Origin: Phymorhynchus buccinoides
Lineage: Eukaryota; Mollusca; Gastropoda; Neogastropoda; Raphitomidae
Direction: 5' to 3'
Assembly: GCA_017654935.2 (NCBI GenBank)
Contig: CM065711.1
Span: forward strand, 31,577,955 to 31,641,954
DNA length: 64,000 bases
In this document: positions 23,076 to 32,803 of the stretch, in pieces
How the letters are laid out: each line of letters begins with the position of its first letter
Numbering within the stretch: the first letter of the stretch is position 1
Notes under the pieces: model-generated
What the model saw: the letters and a program-made list of their open reading frames with translations, nothing else
Databases searched by the model: none
Told to the model about the DNA's origin: nothing
Translations under genes and position numbers: made by a program

Positions 23076-23640
23076 TTATCGTGTCAGCGCAAATCGGCAA
23101 AAACGGAACTAAGAAACACCTCTTTTGCCTACGTTTGTCGAAAACGTTTTGTGGCTGCTATCGAGGTAGCAGGCGACAAACTATTTGAAGGATCATGGGA
23201 AATTTCAATACTTCCGGCTTTTTTTAATATATCTCGCGTGACAAGACTTCAACTTTAAAAATGGAAGACCAAAACAACAAGCTTGCCACAGCAAAAATTC
23301 TTTAGTCTATCGTGAAAAAATACAGGATTTTAGCAAATTAAACAAACGCAAGTGTTTTTGGAGTGCTCTTTGTTCATTTTTCACCATGTTAGATGGCATA
23401 ATATAGTGCAAATTTAATTTTCTGCAGACAAATAGACGTAGGTGAAATGTCAAACTTTGTACAAACTGACAGAGAGGTACGATTTTTCTCCCTTATGATA
23501 GGAACCCTTTTCTCTCTCCCAAAAATGAAGAGCGAGCTTAAAGAGTTATCTGACCTTAGCAAACGTTTAGGGTGTTTCTTAGGCCCCGTTTGGCGTAAGC
23601 GTTATTCGCGCGCGACCCTTATCTAGAGAAACTCGACCCA
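23076..23640. mobile_element. Inverted-repeat element related to 31559-31886
   Basis: CAAATCGGCAAAAACGG ... CTAAGAAACACC near the left and GGGTGTTTCTTAGGCCCCGT ... ATCTAGAGAAACTCGACCC at the right match the two ends of 31559-31886. Its extreme left end is missing or diverged. Confidence 0.6.
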
Positions 23641-23650
23641 GGTGCAGAGG

Positions 23651-23760
23651 TCTCAGTCTGGGGAAAAAAGTATTTGGTATTTGGTACTTTATAGCCACAG
23701 AGGCGTCTCTGTGAAATTCGGGTTGCTCCCACCTGGAGAGTGCGCCGTCTGTCTGTCTGT
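23651..23760 (-). mobile_element. SINE-1 fragment, inverted
   Basis: TTTATAGCCACAGAGGCGTC and TGAAATTCGGGTTGCTCCCA CCTGGAGAG are the reverse complement of the SINE-1 3' region at 26340-26385. Confidence 0.6.
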
Positions 23761-23806
23761 CAGTGTGTCATTGATACGTATTAAGAAATATTGGTGTCTG
23801 TACAGA

Positions 23807-24712
23807 TGTTCTTAAAACCTATTATCGCTGTTGCATTGAGTCTGTCCTCACTGTTTCTTTTATGTGTTGGTATGGAAGTTTGAGTGTAAGTAGTGATATG
23901 GTGAATGTGTGCAGTAAGGTTGTGGGTGCGAGGCAAAAGAGTTTGCAAGAACTGTATGATGAGCGAGTGGAGCGAAAGGCGAGGCAGATTGTGAATGATG
24001 ATAGTCATGTCCTAGCTCAGTACTATGAGTTGTTAAAGGGCGCAGATTCAGAACCCTCAAGTTCAAAACGAGAACACAAAAATCATTTGTTCCGCAGTCC
24101 ATCCATCTTTTGAATTCCTGAATCTTTGTTCAGTCCATCCATTTTTCCAGTGGTTGCGCATGTGTGTGTAGATATATGATTGTGTGTGTGTGTGAGTGTG
24201 TGTGTGTATACGGGTGATGAGGGTAGGGGTAGGAGTGTGTGTGTGTGCTTTTTTCGTGCAATACTTATAATATGTATAATATGTGAATATACTGGTTTGC
24301 CATGCTTTCTTAAAGAGATACATGTATAATTAATTATTCATGATTTGTAATACAGTGATCTTAATTTGAATGCTTCCAATGTAATCCCATTTTGAAGAGA
24401 TGTATACGGTAATTCATTCATGATGTGAGACTCTGTGATATGGTGGTCTTGGTTGATAATTGTAGTCTTGGTTTGAATGCTCATAATCTGATCCCATGTA
24501 TCTTAATGTTACTATCTTAATATTAGGCGTATGTTATTATGCTTCTGTTGATTGTGTTGTTGATTGCTTTAAATATGTTCCTAATTGAACCCCATGTGCC
24601 TTAATGTTATCGTGCTTTCTGTTTTGTGATGTTTTTAAAATGATTTGATGTTGCACCCGAATGTAATTTCTCTGTTGAGATAATAAAGTGTGCTTGACTT
24701 GACTTGACTTCT
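23807..24712 (+). mobile_element. L2/CR1-like LINE 3' end with (CTTGA)n tail
   Basis: The frame from 23807 to the TGA at 24111-13 reads TYYRCCIESVLT, CWYGSLSV, KSLQELYDERVERKARQIV and HVLAQYYELL. This is the familiar C-terminal end of L2/Rex-type LINE proteins (YRCxIESxLT..WYG....SLQxLYxxRxxRKAxxIxxDxSH). The frame is intact, though the element is 5'-truncated. A 3' UTR with GT repeats follows, ending GAGATAATAAAGTGTG and CTTGACTTGACTTGACTT at 24712. It sits in PKI intron 2. Confidence 0.8.
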
Positions 24713-24829
24713 ATCTGTTCGTCAGTCGTTTCTGAGTATGACGTCCAGATAGTTCTACTGCTGCTGCTGCTCCTCATTCTACTTCACTTGCTGCTGCTGT
24801 GATGATGGCCAGGATTCTGATGATGTTGA

Positions 24830-25060
24830 CAGGATGAGGATGATGATGTAAATGACAATGATGACGTTGACAAAGATGATAATGATGACGAAGATGATGA
24901 TGATGTAAGTGACAATGATACTGTTAACAAGAATGATAATGAAATTGATGATGATGAAATTGATGATGATGAAATTGATGATGATGAAATTGATGATGAA
25001 GATGATGTAAGTGACAATGATGATGTTGAGAAGAATGATTATGACGAAAATGATGATTTT
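24830..25060 (+). repeat. (GAT)-rich repeat, open in the frame of PKI exon 3
   Basis: GATGATGAAATT and related units. From 24830 the frame that continues into exon 3 is open without a stop and would encode an Asp/Glu/Asn-rich stretch (DDVSDNDTVNKNDNEIDDDE and more). Two perfect donor hexamers GTAAGT (24905-10, 25007-12) lie inside. It may be only intronic simple repeat, or an alternative acidic exon extension. Confidence 0.7.
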
Positions 25061-25079
25061 TTTTTTTTTAAATCTCCAG

Positions 25080-25216
25080 AATCGAATCTTCCAACACCAG
25101 AAAACCCAAAGGAAAGCAGTTCAGCCAATCTGCCCAAACCAGCGACAGACACGGAAGGCTGTTCCACCAATCTGCCATCCTCCCATGCCAAGCAACACAA
25201 CACCACGGGATCCTAG
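25080..25216 (+). CDS. PKI: PKI gene, proposed 3' coding exon with stop
   Basis: Follows a T13 tract and the acceptor AATCTCCAG (ending 25079). Joined to exon 2 (one leftover G), it reads E-SNLPTPENPKESSSANLPK, PATDTEGCSTNLPSS and ends NTTGS before TAG at 25214-16. A low-complexity, acidic and polar C-terminus after the export signal is what vertebrate PKIs have, though the sequence itself is not conserved. With the two other exons the protein would be 159 residues against 75-80 for typical PKIs, the excess being mostly N-terminal. The last 50 nt, including the stop, are the first unit of a 71-bp tandem repeat. Support is splice phase, acceptor quality and composition. Confidence 0.5.
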
Positions 25217-25360
25217 CACAGTTTCCCTTATTGGGCACCAATCTGCCATCCTCCCATGCCAAGCAACACAACACCATGGGATCCTAGCACAGTTTCCCTT
25301 ATTGGGCACCAATCTGCCATCCTCCCATGCCAAGCAACACAACACCACGGGATCCTAGCA
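25167..25360. repeat. 71-bp tandem repeat, 2.7 copies, overlapping the PKI stop codon
   Basis: The unit begins CCAATCTGCCATCCTCCCAT at 25167, 25238 and 25309 and includes the codons for NLPSSHAKQHNTTGS and the TAG. As 71 is not a multiple of three, copies 2 and 3 are in other frames. Confidence 0.9.
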
Positions 25361-25446
25361 TAACACAGTCTCCATTATTCAGCACTGATTTTTGAGGTGT
25401 TTTTTTTCTCCCCTTCCCTACTACAAGACTTCCATATTTGGTTCAA

Positions 25447-25689
25447 CCCTTTCACCGCTAAAGTCGCATTTTAGCACCTGCAGTGATTTAACACCTATGT
25501 CACTAAAAGGCATCAAATTGGGGTCTGTTATCCAAAGACCCTATTGTCTTAGTTTTGGGAAGTAAGGACAGACCTTATTTTATATATATGTCACCGAAGA
25601 ATCCCCAATACTGCAGATGGGTTTTGTTCTCTACCCAGGTAAATTTAATGGAAATATTTGGCTGAAATATGGCTGGCGGTGAAAGGGTT
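25447..25689 (+). mobile_element. MITE family C, copy d
   Basis: CCCTTTCACCGCTAAAGTCG ... GGCTGGCGGTGAAAGGGTTG. The left flank is TCAA and the right TTGC, so the TTAA target has decayed. Confidence 0.85.
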
Positions 25690-25727
25690 GCAAACTTATT
25701 GATCAAAACTTGAAAATATGACATTTA

Positions 25728-25795
25728 CACACACACACACGCACACACACACACACACGCACGCATGCGCGCACGCACGCACAAGCATATAAAAA
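25728..25795. repeat. CA/CG microsatellite
   Basis: (CA)n grading into (GCAC)n. Confidence 0.9.
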
Positions 25796-26081
25796 GGGCA
25801 TCAAGTGAAGACTTGCAAGGGTTTTTTTCTTGTTTTTTTCTTCTTGTTTTTTTTTAACTAGTGACTGCCGGGGGTCACCCAGTCATGAAGAAAAAGAATC
25901 GCCCGCTCGTTGGATTACATTTTTTTTTTTTCACTGGTTTTTGTTTCAGAAATTACAAATTTGCATAATAGGGGTAAACAGATCTGGAACGCAGAAGACG
26001 GAAGTATTTTGCATGAATCATGACTCACAGACATCGTCATAATCGCATCGCTTTGTGATCGGATCGTACGTTGTGTAGCAG

Positions 26082-26120
26082 GCCCTCTAGGCTTTTTACA
26101 CGGGCATGTAAATGGCGTAC

Positions 26121-26151
<31 letters not shown>

Positions 26152-26400
26152 CGTGTGCCCATGCACTTAGCACACGTTAAACCCAGTGGCAACGAAAAAG
26201 TTGTCATTTGGTCAAAATTCACACCCCCCCCCCCCCACCCCCCACTTTCTCCCCCCACTTTCCTTCCTCATCAGTCACACAAAAATCGCATGCAAAAAAT
26301 AAAAAAATTGGGTGGCGCGCCTCTGGCTGCGATGCACTCTCCAGGTGGGAGCAACCCGAATTTAACAGAAATGCCTCTGTGACTATAAGTACACTACTCC
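26082..26400 (+). mobile_element. SINE-1, longest uninterrupted copy
   Basis: Contains GATGATAAACCGAGGTCCCG, CCATGCACTTAGCACACGTT, AACCCAGTGGCAACG, then poly-C, AAAATCGCATGCAAAAAAT, GGTGGCGCGCCTCTGGCTGC and GAGCAACCCGAATTTAACAG. The same order occurs at 44770-45245. This arrangement is that of a short retroposon widespread in mollusc genomes (from memory; not searched). Confidence 0.7.
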
Positions 26401-26542
26401 TTTCCGTTGTTTTTGTGTCACGAGTGAATTTTTTCTGTATGGCGGCTAGTCTAACTAGTTCAGTGGTGTTAGCTCCCAAGCACAGCTGAGAACTATTGGT
26501 TTTTTTCTTGTTTTGAAAGTGAGCTGCTTGCATATTTGTGAC

Positions 26543-26955
26543 CCCGCACCACGAAAGGGACATTAAGTGTCAAACTGACCATTCTGAGAAAATTATACAT
26601 TTGAAAACTTCAGACAATTCTCTTTCTAATGATACAAGAACCATTATTGTATCTTTTTTCCGTTTCAGAATTATGGGCATTTAAAGTTCGTAGGGTGAGC
26701 GTCGACCATTTTGAGAAAACACCGTCTAAAGTATAGCCTAGCTGAAGAAAACGTATTGACCTACTCGTTTTAAAACACTTATAAGACCATTTAGAGACAA
26801 TATTAAAGATTGTCCTTTATAAATATGAAATATAAGATGTCAGAGAACACGAAAATACCCGTAACTCAAAATTGACAAAAAATGAGATTTTTGACTTTGC
26901 AAGCCTGTTGTGAGAAACTAGCCCAGCGACTTAATGTCCCTTTCGTGGTGCTGGG
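26543..26955. mobile_element. TIR element, 413 bp
   Basis: Left CCCGCACCACGAAAGGGACA TTAAGT and right ACTTAATGTCCCTTTCGTGGTGCTGGG are 26-27 bp inverted repeats. No coding capacity; single copy here. Confidence 0.8.
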
Positions 26956-29042
26956 CCATATTTATGTTCTAGTTGGTAAAATCATTTTTGCTGAGCCATA
27001 GGTGGCTGTAAACTTTAACTTTACATCGCAGAATGTTGCAATGTTTTTCGAGTCACACTCGCATGTTTTTAACTACTCTTGGCACTGTTCACTTTGCTAT
27101 TTTGTTGCATAGATTCAGGGGTGCTAATTATTGGGAACATGCCGGAAATCCTGTTTTTGTGTTTTTGAGGGTGCCAAAACTCGCGGCTTCCAGTTTTTGG
27201 AGTTAAGAGCGGTACAGAAAATCTCTGTGATGAGACTTCATGAAAACGTTGGAAGTTTTGTAATCAGTGATGCGAATTTTGTGATTTGGGGCGAACTTAG
27301 GCATATGGTGAATGTTCGTTTTCTGTCAGTGCCCCTTCTGTCCGGAACTCCCTTCTTCCCTGCTCAACAAAACTTTGGATGATTGTAAAGCTGAACTTGG
27401 CATATCTCTATTTTGTTCTTACTCGCTGGTTTTTTGTTGGAAGAAGTGTGTGTGACTGTGTTTGTGTGTGACTGTTGTTCGAGTGTAATTGCATGTGTTT
27501 GTGACTGTGTGTGTGTGTGTGCCTGTGTGTCAGAGAACACAAGTGGACTAAATGTATTGGGTATTTGATAATCTATGCAGATGCAAACTTATAGAAAAAG
27601 CTGACAATGCTATCTAAATGAAAGAAATAATGCAAGCGAATTGGCAAACACTTCTTATTTTCATGCTGAAACTTCTAACGTGTTCAAGGCAGTTTGGAAC
27701 GACATTTACAATGTATGCTTACTCAGGTTTGTCCCCAAACTGCTTCAATGTTTTAATGCAAATAATTTTCAACAAAGGTCCATTTCAATTTTTGATATAA
27801 ATTTTGTCAACACTTCCTGCTTCAACTTCTAATGCAATTTTTAAAGCAAAATTGAGCTGTATCTTTGAATGCAAATAATGTTCATACATTTTTCTTTTTG
27901 GCGTTATTTATTTATTTTTCTATGGCAGCTTTGCCTCCCGATTCCCTCCGTAAAAAAATGTGCAGACATTTTCACTGCTTATTATTTTTAAAGTGATTAG
28001 ATGCAAATACTGGTTGAAACTCACGAGAGACAGAGAGACAGTGAATTGACAAACAAAAAAAATCAGGCAAATTATTTTCTCTGTCTTGCGTTTGTGTGAA
28101 TAGTTTGTAGCTAATCGATGATGATGTTGGTGAGAAAATGTATTGAAAGACTGCTGCATGCAAACATTCCGTTTAAGTCATGGCATTGCTGCCAACAGAT
28201 AGGTTTACTTTTTTCTTAAATCTTGGGAGTTTGATTCCAAAGATACGCGCTTTATTTTTTTCATGTTCAAAGTTGTCCTCTTCTTCTTATTGTGTTTTGT
28301 CATGTGTGACAGAATTTTAAGGATGTTGTGTTTTGGGGTCATGTGTGGTTTATTCAATGAACCCTCCCAGACCCCCCAAGACATTTGAAGTTGTCTGGTT
28401 CGTGTAACGCCCGATCGCGCCCGCTGAACAGCAGGTCTAGTAGTTTCACTTTCACTTTTGCCCTACCCACAATGCAATATACTAAGTTCAGTGCTTCCTT
28501 TACCTGAGTCTCACTGATCCGTTTCTGGCTTTTACAGCAAGGGAAAGCACCCACTAGTCTTTTTGAACGGATTTTTCAAAGTGACACAATTTATTTATTT
28601 TTCTTTCCACGTGACGTGCGCAGTATTGACTCGGCGCGATGCTCGGAGCGCCATGATGGATTTTTCCCCCCCAATTCATGGTTTGTTGCGTGACAGTGTG
28701 TTAGCTTTCGAATGCAAGTATCATCATTGCTATTCAATATGCATCTTTCAGAAATGAAATGTGAGTTAGACTTTATTCTGGGTGATTTTTTGAATGAAAA
28801 GATTTGGTGTGACGTTCGGAGTTAATTCCCTTCTCTCTGGGGACTGGGATCGATTCTCGGTTCGAATGGTTGGGAGTCAGTGGGTTAAGCAGCTAAGTTG
28901 CTTCTCCTTAACTCTTCTAGCACCATGGACGAATACTTTCGCCCAGTACAACATTCTACACTCCCACCAAGTGCAAAGACATTCACCGCCAAGCACCCTG
29001 CCATGTGTTTTAAAAAAAACCATCTTTTGTCACCGTTTCTGC
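26956..29042. other. 2-kb stretch without recognised genes
   Basis: A GT-rich piece is at 27445-27535. The remainder is AT-rich with short unrelated open frames. I found no splice-bounded exon, RNA gene or known repeat family. Part may be a continuation of unrecognised dispersed repeats. Confidence 0.4.
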
Positions 29043-29205
29043 CGTTAACCGTTTCGCCGCCAGCCATTTTTGGCTGTCAAGCTTGCCAGGGTTTTGAAAA
29101 GTAGGTGTCTGAAACACTGCGAAATACCTCTTGTGACATGTCTCAAAAATAAGGCCTTTCCTTGTTATCTCCTAAAGTTAACAACATAAAGTCATTGGAT
29201 AATGA
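29043..29205 (-). mobile_element. MITE family C, copy e (truncated)
   Basis: TTAACCGTTTCGCCGCCAGCC ... TGACATGTCTCAAAAATAAG ... AAAGTTAACAACATAAAGTC matches one half of the family C consensus; the other end is missing. Confidence 0.75.
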
Positions 29206-29328
29206 TGAAATTCTGCTTAACGTCCCCCCGGTCCGGAACAGACACATATGGGACATCAGTAGATATAAAGATGGTGGGAACGATCCTGGAGGCAATGCCC
29301 GAAGGCAGTGCAACACCAGTTATTATTA

Positions 29329-29536
29329 CAGACCTGTTTACCCCCTACACAAGTCTTGAGTAGTCTGGATACCTGAAATGAGTAGTTTTGGTGTGAAATG
29401 AGTAGTCCTCTTCATTAAACCATCAAATAATGTTCACTGAAAATGAGTAATTAGAGCATTATTTTCAATTTTGAAGAGGAGTAGAGGTCCAAATTAAGTA
29501 GAACACTACTCGAAAAGAGTAGAGTGAACAGGTCTG
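29329..29536 (+). mobile_element. MITE family B, copy 1
   Basis: Starts CAGACCTGTTTACCCCCTAC and ends GAGTGAACAGGTCTG, so terminal inverted repeats are CAGACCTGTTYAC. The interior AGTAGTCTGGATACCTGAAA and CACTACTCGAAAAGAGTAG matches the copy at 60067-60287. No clear target duplication at this copy. Confidence 0.9.
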
Positions 29537-29582
29537 AGTTAAGTCCCAAATTGTTTAACAATGCAGATGTGTATACCATATG

Positions 29583-29828
29583 TTAACCCTTTCAGCGCCA
29601 ATGTCGACTTTTGTCACCACATTGGTTTTACACCCATGTCACTAGAGGGCATCGGGTCAGAGCCTGTTGTCTGGAGACCCTGTTTTCTTGATTTGGGGAG
29701 GTGGAGATGGGCCTGATGTTACATATGTCACAGAGGAATTCTCAATATTGCAGAGAATTTTTTTTCTCTACCCAGTTAGGTTGAAGGGTATTTTTTGGCC
29801 GAAAAATGGCTGGCGGTGAAAGGGTTAA
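29583..29828 (+). mobile_element. MITE family C, copy f
   Basis: TTAACCCTTTCAGCGCCAATG ... GGCTGGCGGTGAAAGGGTTAA, with TTAA on both sides. The amplified half-copies at 29829-30245 follow directly. Confidence 0.9.
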
Positions 29829-30245
29829 GTAAGTCATTGGATAACAGATCCTAATTTCGTGCAGACCTTTCAGTGACAAGGGTGTTCAATCAGTGTGGTG
29901 CAGAAATGCGACACTGGCGGTGAAAGGGTGAAATAAGTCATTGGATAACAGATCCTAATTTGGTGCAGGCCTTTCAGTGACAAGGGTGTTCAATCAGTGT
30001 GGTGCAGAAATGCGACACTGGCGGTGAAAGGGTGAAATAAGTCATTGGATAACAGATCCTAATTTGGTGCAGGCCTTTCAGTGACAAGGGTGTTCAATCA
30101 GTGTGGTGCAGAAATGCGACACTGGCGGTGAAAGGGTTAAACAAGTCATTGGATAACAGATCCTAATTTGGTGCAGGCCTTTCAGTGACAAGGGTGTTCA
30201 ATCAGTGTGGTGCAGAAATGCGACACTGGCGGTGAAAGGTTGAAA
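29829..30245 (-). repeat. Four tandem half-copies of MITE family C, 104-bp period
   Basis: AAGTCATTGGATAACAGATC ... GCGACACTGGCGGTGAAAGGG repeats at 29831, 29935, 30039 and 30143. Each is the terminal half of the family C element in the minus orientation, so a MITE end has become a satellite-like tandem. Confidence 0.9.
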
Positions 30246-30486
30246 GCAGTGCATGCACACTCGAGAAAAAAATAGCCACTTCCCAGTTGAGATGTAATGG
30301 ACATCGAAGAACGTCAAAACATCAGGCATGAAAGAATTCCGCTTTTCGCGGAAAATCCGCCGAATTTTTTCAAAACTTCCGCAGAAAAAAAAATCTGAAT
30401 TTTGTTTTTAAAAAAAAATGTTTGTATGGCTGGTACCCACGTGTCGTCATATCCGGCCACAAGGAGCGCCATATTATGGGAGACCG

Positions 30487-30655
30487 CCATCTTAGTCCTT
30501 ACCTTTGTTTGAAAAATGCTAGATCGATGCTGCGTATTTGGCTGTTCTAATTCGAAACTTATCTAAACTGTATTTATAACATCTGGATGTTTTCTTTACA
30601 CATTTAAATAACATTTTCACTTTGTTTACACACAAATAAGGACTAAGATGGCGAC
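30487..30655. mobile_element. Inverted-repeat element ending in CGCCATCTTAGTCCTTA
   Basis: CGCCATCTTAGTCCTTA (30487) and TAAGGACTAAGATGGCG (to about 30651) are perfect inverted repeats about 130 bp apart. This is probably a small MITE; the AAGATGGCG word also matches the YY1 binding core. Confidence 0.55.
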
Positions 30656-30789
30656 ACTTCCGTTGGAAGGGTCGAGATGCGCATGCAGGTGGGTTGGAGC
30701 CATAGAAGTAAAGGACCGATCTTGCCGTATTCTTATATCTACAAGTCTCTATTTGGCGATTCTCAAACTGGTTAACCGGAAGTCGCTTT

Positions 30790-31250
30790 AGCTCACTCGC
30801 TTCATTTGTGCGAAGGAAGGCGAAATGAGTAGCTCCCGCTCAACAAAAGTATCGATGTTAGCTGAAAATGTGGGTGGAAGGATATTTGTGCCGACCAAAT
30901 TTTTGGAATAGATTAGCCACCCTCCCCGCTGAACAAAACTTCTGACGTTAGTTAGCTGAAAATTCGTCTGGAAAAAAAATGTTGGGAACGTTCTCCCACC
31001 CCCGCCCAACAAAACTTTGGATGTTAGGTGAAAATCCGGGTGGAAGGATTTCTCGGCTGCAAAAATCTCATTCTTTCATGCCTGAAAGATGTTTGTGCGG
31101 GAACAAATTTTTTGGGGAACGTTCTGCCCCTCTGGTCAACAAAACTTCTGATGTTAGGTGAAAATCCGGGTTTCTCGGCTGAAAAAATCTCCTCTTTTTG
31201 GGGGAACAGTAAGTTTCATGACAAAATTTGTTTTCCTCTTTTTTGATCTG
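30790..31250. repeat. Diverged tandem repeat, ~100-bp units
   Basis: CAACAAAACTTYGGATGTTA GGTGAAAATCCGGGTGGAAGG and GGGAACRTTCT recur about four times with considerable divergence. Confidence 0.7.
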
Positions 31251-31383
31251 TCCCCACTTTCATGCCTGAAACATACATGACGTTACCGACTAGAAGAGTT
31301 AAAGAAGGAAAATGTTGCTTCTGTAGTGGGCTTACCCCATGAACCATCTCCCCCTCAATAGCTTTAGTTTTCCCTTTATTGAT

Positions 31384-31540
31384 CAGGGCCTGTATTCACG
31401 TTGAGATAGCATGAGACTTAGCATGATGCTAACTTAGAAGCTCTTCCAAAAGTCCTTTTAAATCCTACAGGACATTGGAAGAGCTTCTAAGTTAGCATCA
31501 TGCAAAGTCTCATGCTATCTCAACATGAATACAGGCCCTG
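31384..31540. mobile_element. Palindromic element family H, complete
   Basis: Starts CAGGGCCTGTATTCACGTTG and ends inverted CAACATGAATACAGGCCCTG; arms of about 66 bp include GCATGAGACTTAGCATGATG and GAAGCTCTTCCAA. One arm only recurs at 35418-35500. Confidence 0.9.
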
Positions 31541-31558
31541 GACTCTTACTGATCTGGG

Positions 31559-31886
31559 TCGAGTTTCACAAGGGCTAACGTTTCGTCGCGCTCGCTCAAA
31601 TCGGCAAAAACGGTCTAAGAAACACCCTTCGTTTGCCAATTGTTCGCATGGCGTTTTGCTCTCAGTCGAAAGGTGACAAACGGCGAACTATCTGGAACTA
31701 GTAGGGGGTGAATACGGTTCTTGTTGTTGATTGGTCCATTACAGTTTGTTTAAAATAAAAAAAAATTTTGACCACTCGGACAAGAGCTTGTAATATTCTT
31801 CCGCAAACGCTTTCTAAAGTGTTTCTTAGGCCCCGTTTGGCGTGAGCGTTATTCGCGTGGCGACTGTTATCTAGAGAAACTCGCCC
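31559..31886. mobile_element. Inverted-repeat element, 328 bp
   Basis: TCGAGTTTCACAAGGGCTAACG ... CTAAGAAACACCC at the left; GTGTTTCTTAGGCCCCGTTT ... TTATCTAGAGAAACTCG at the right. Related to 23076-23640. Confidence 0.65.
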
Positions 31887-31889
31887 CAT

Positions 31890-32305
31890 GACTCGATAAA
31901 TAGAGCGGAATGGCTGACATTTCCAGCACTGTCTGGAATTATGTGCTATAGGGTGCAATGAGGGAAGTGTCATGTTATGAATTGTACTATCTTTTTAATG
32001 GCATTTGAAGAAACGAAGACTGCTGGGTTCAATACAATTCACAACAAATTAAAATAGAGTTGAAATTAAAACCCAAAATAAAAGGTTTAGTAACAAAAAA
32101 CACAGAGCAAATTAAATTTATGTTGTTAAACCTTTTATTTTGGGTTTTAATTTTGACTGTTTTAATTTGTTGTATATTTTTTATGTTTTCAGGTTTTGTA
32201 CGTTGTTAAGAATCATTGATTTGTGTCTTGCTATATGTGGTTGAACTTTACGCGGTGACAGTCCTGAGATATCCACAGCTCTTGATGGGACTTTTATAGA
32301 CTAAC
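31890..32305 (+). repeat. Segmental duplication, copy A (empty site)
   Basis: Shares GGCTGACATTTCCAGCACTG, TATGTGCTATAGGGTGCAAT, TGTCATGTTATGAATTG, GTACGTTGTTAAGAATC, TTTACGCGGTGACAGTCCTG and TATAGACTAACTAAC with 32725-32803 plus 33594-33752. This copy lacks the hAT insertion. Confidence 0.85.
32041..32173. repeat. AT-rich inverted repeat inside duplication copy A
   Basis: ACAACAAATTAAAATAGAG ... AACCCAAAATAAAAGGTTTA and its reverse complement form ~50-bp arms around a short loop. Confidence 0.8.
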
Positions 32306-32356
32306 TAACTTTCCTCTTTTGATTTTAAATACGTAATTCTACTCGCTAAGAAATGA

Positions 32357-32399
32357 GAGCTCCCCCCGCGGGCTTCCACCTTGTCGTGGTGGGGGAGCT
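32357..32399. other. GC-rich hairpin GAGCTCCCCCC...GGGGGAGCTT
   Basis: AGCTCCCCC pairs with GGGGGAGCT around a loop with CCACCTTGTCGTGG, which itself can fold (CCAC/GTGG). It stands out from the AT-rich surroundings. I associate such a block with 5' regions of some retroelements, but cannot support a specific assignment. Confidence 0.4.
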
Positions 32400-32548
32400 T
32401 TAATCTAAGAGTAGCCCCTCATCCCCATTTTTCATTCTCTCCACCCTTATTTACAATTTATGACATGCCGGCTTTTTTAAATTTATTGTTCACTGGCTTT
32501 CACGCGCGAGACCTTACGCGTTTGAGTGGGCACATGTTGCCCATTCTG

Positions 32549-32709
32549 CAGTGCATATTTGCCTGTAATTATGGCATTTTTTATATATTTTTGTTGTTAC
32601 TAGGATGTGTTTGTTATCCTTTTTTACTGTTTATTTGCCTATAATTATGGCCTTTTTTTATATATTTTTGTTGTTACTAGGATGTGTTTGTTATCCTTTT
32701 TTACTGTTT
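32549..32709. repeat. Direct tandem duplication, ~77 bp x 2
   Basis: TATTTTTGTTGTTACTAGGA TGTGTTTGTTATCC with flanking sequence occurs twice in succession, almost identical. Confidence 0.9.
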
Positions 32710-32803
32710 TTTTAAAACCTGGATCTAACAAGTAGAGTAGAGTGGCTCAACGTTTCCAGCACTGTGTGAAATTATGAGCTATAGGGTACAATGATGAAGA
32801 TGC

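Noticed and set aside
24784..25017. Serine-rich minus-strand frame
   Set aside because: Reverse of the (GAT)n repeat; no independent support.
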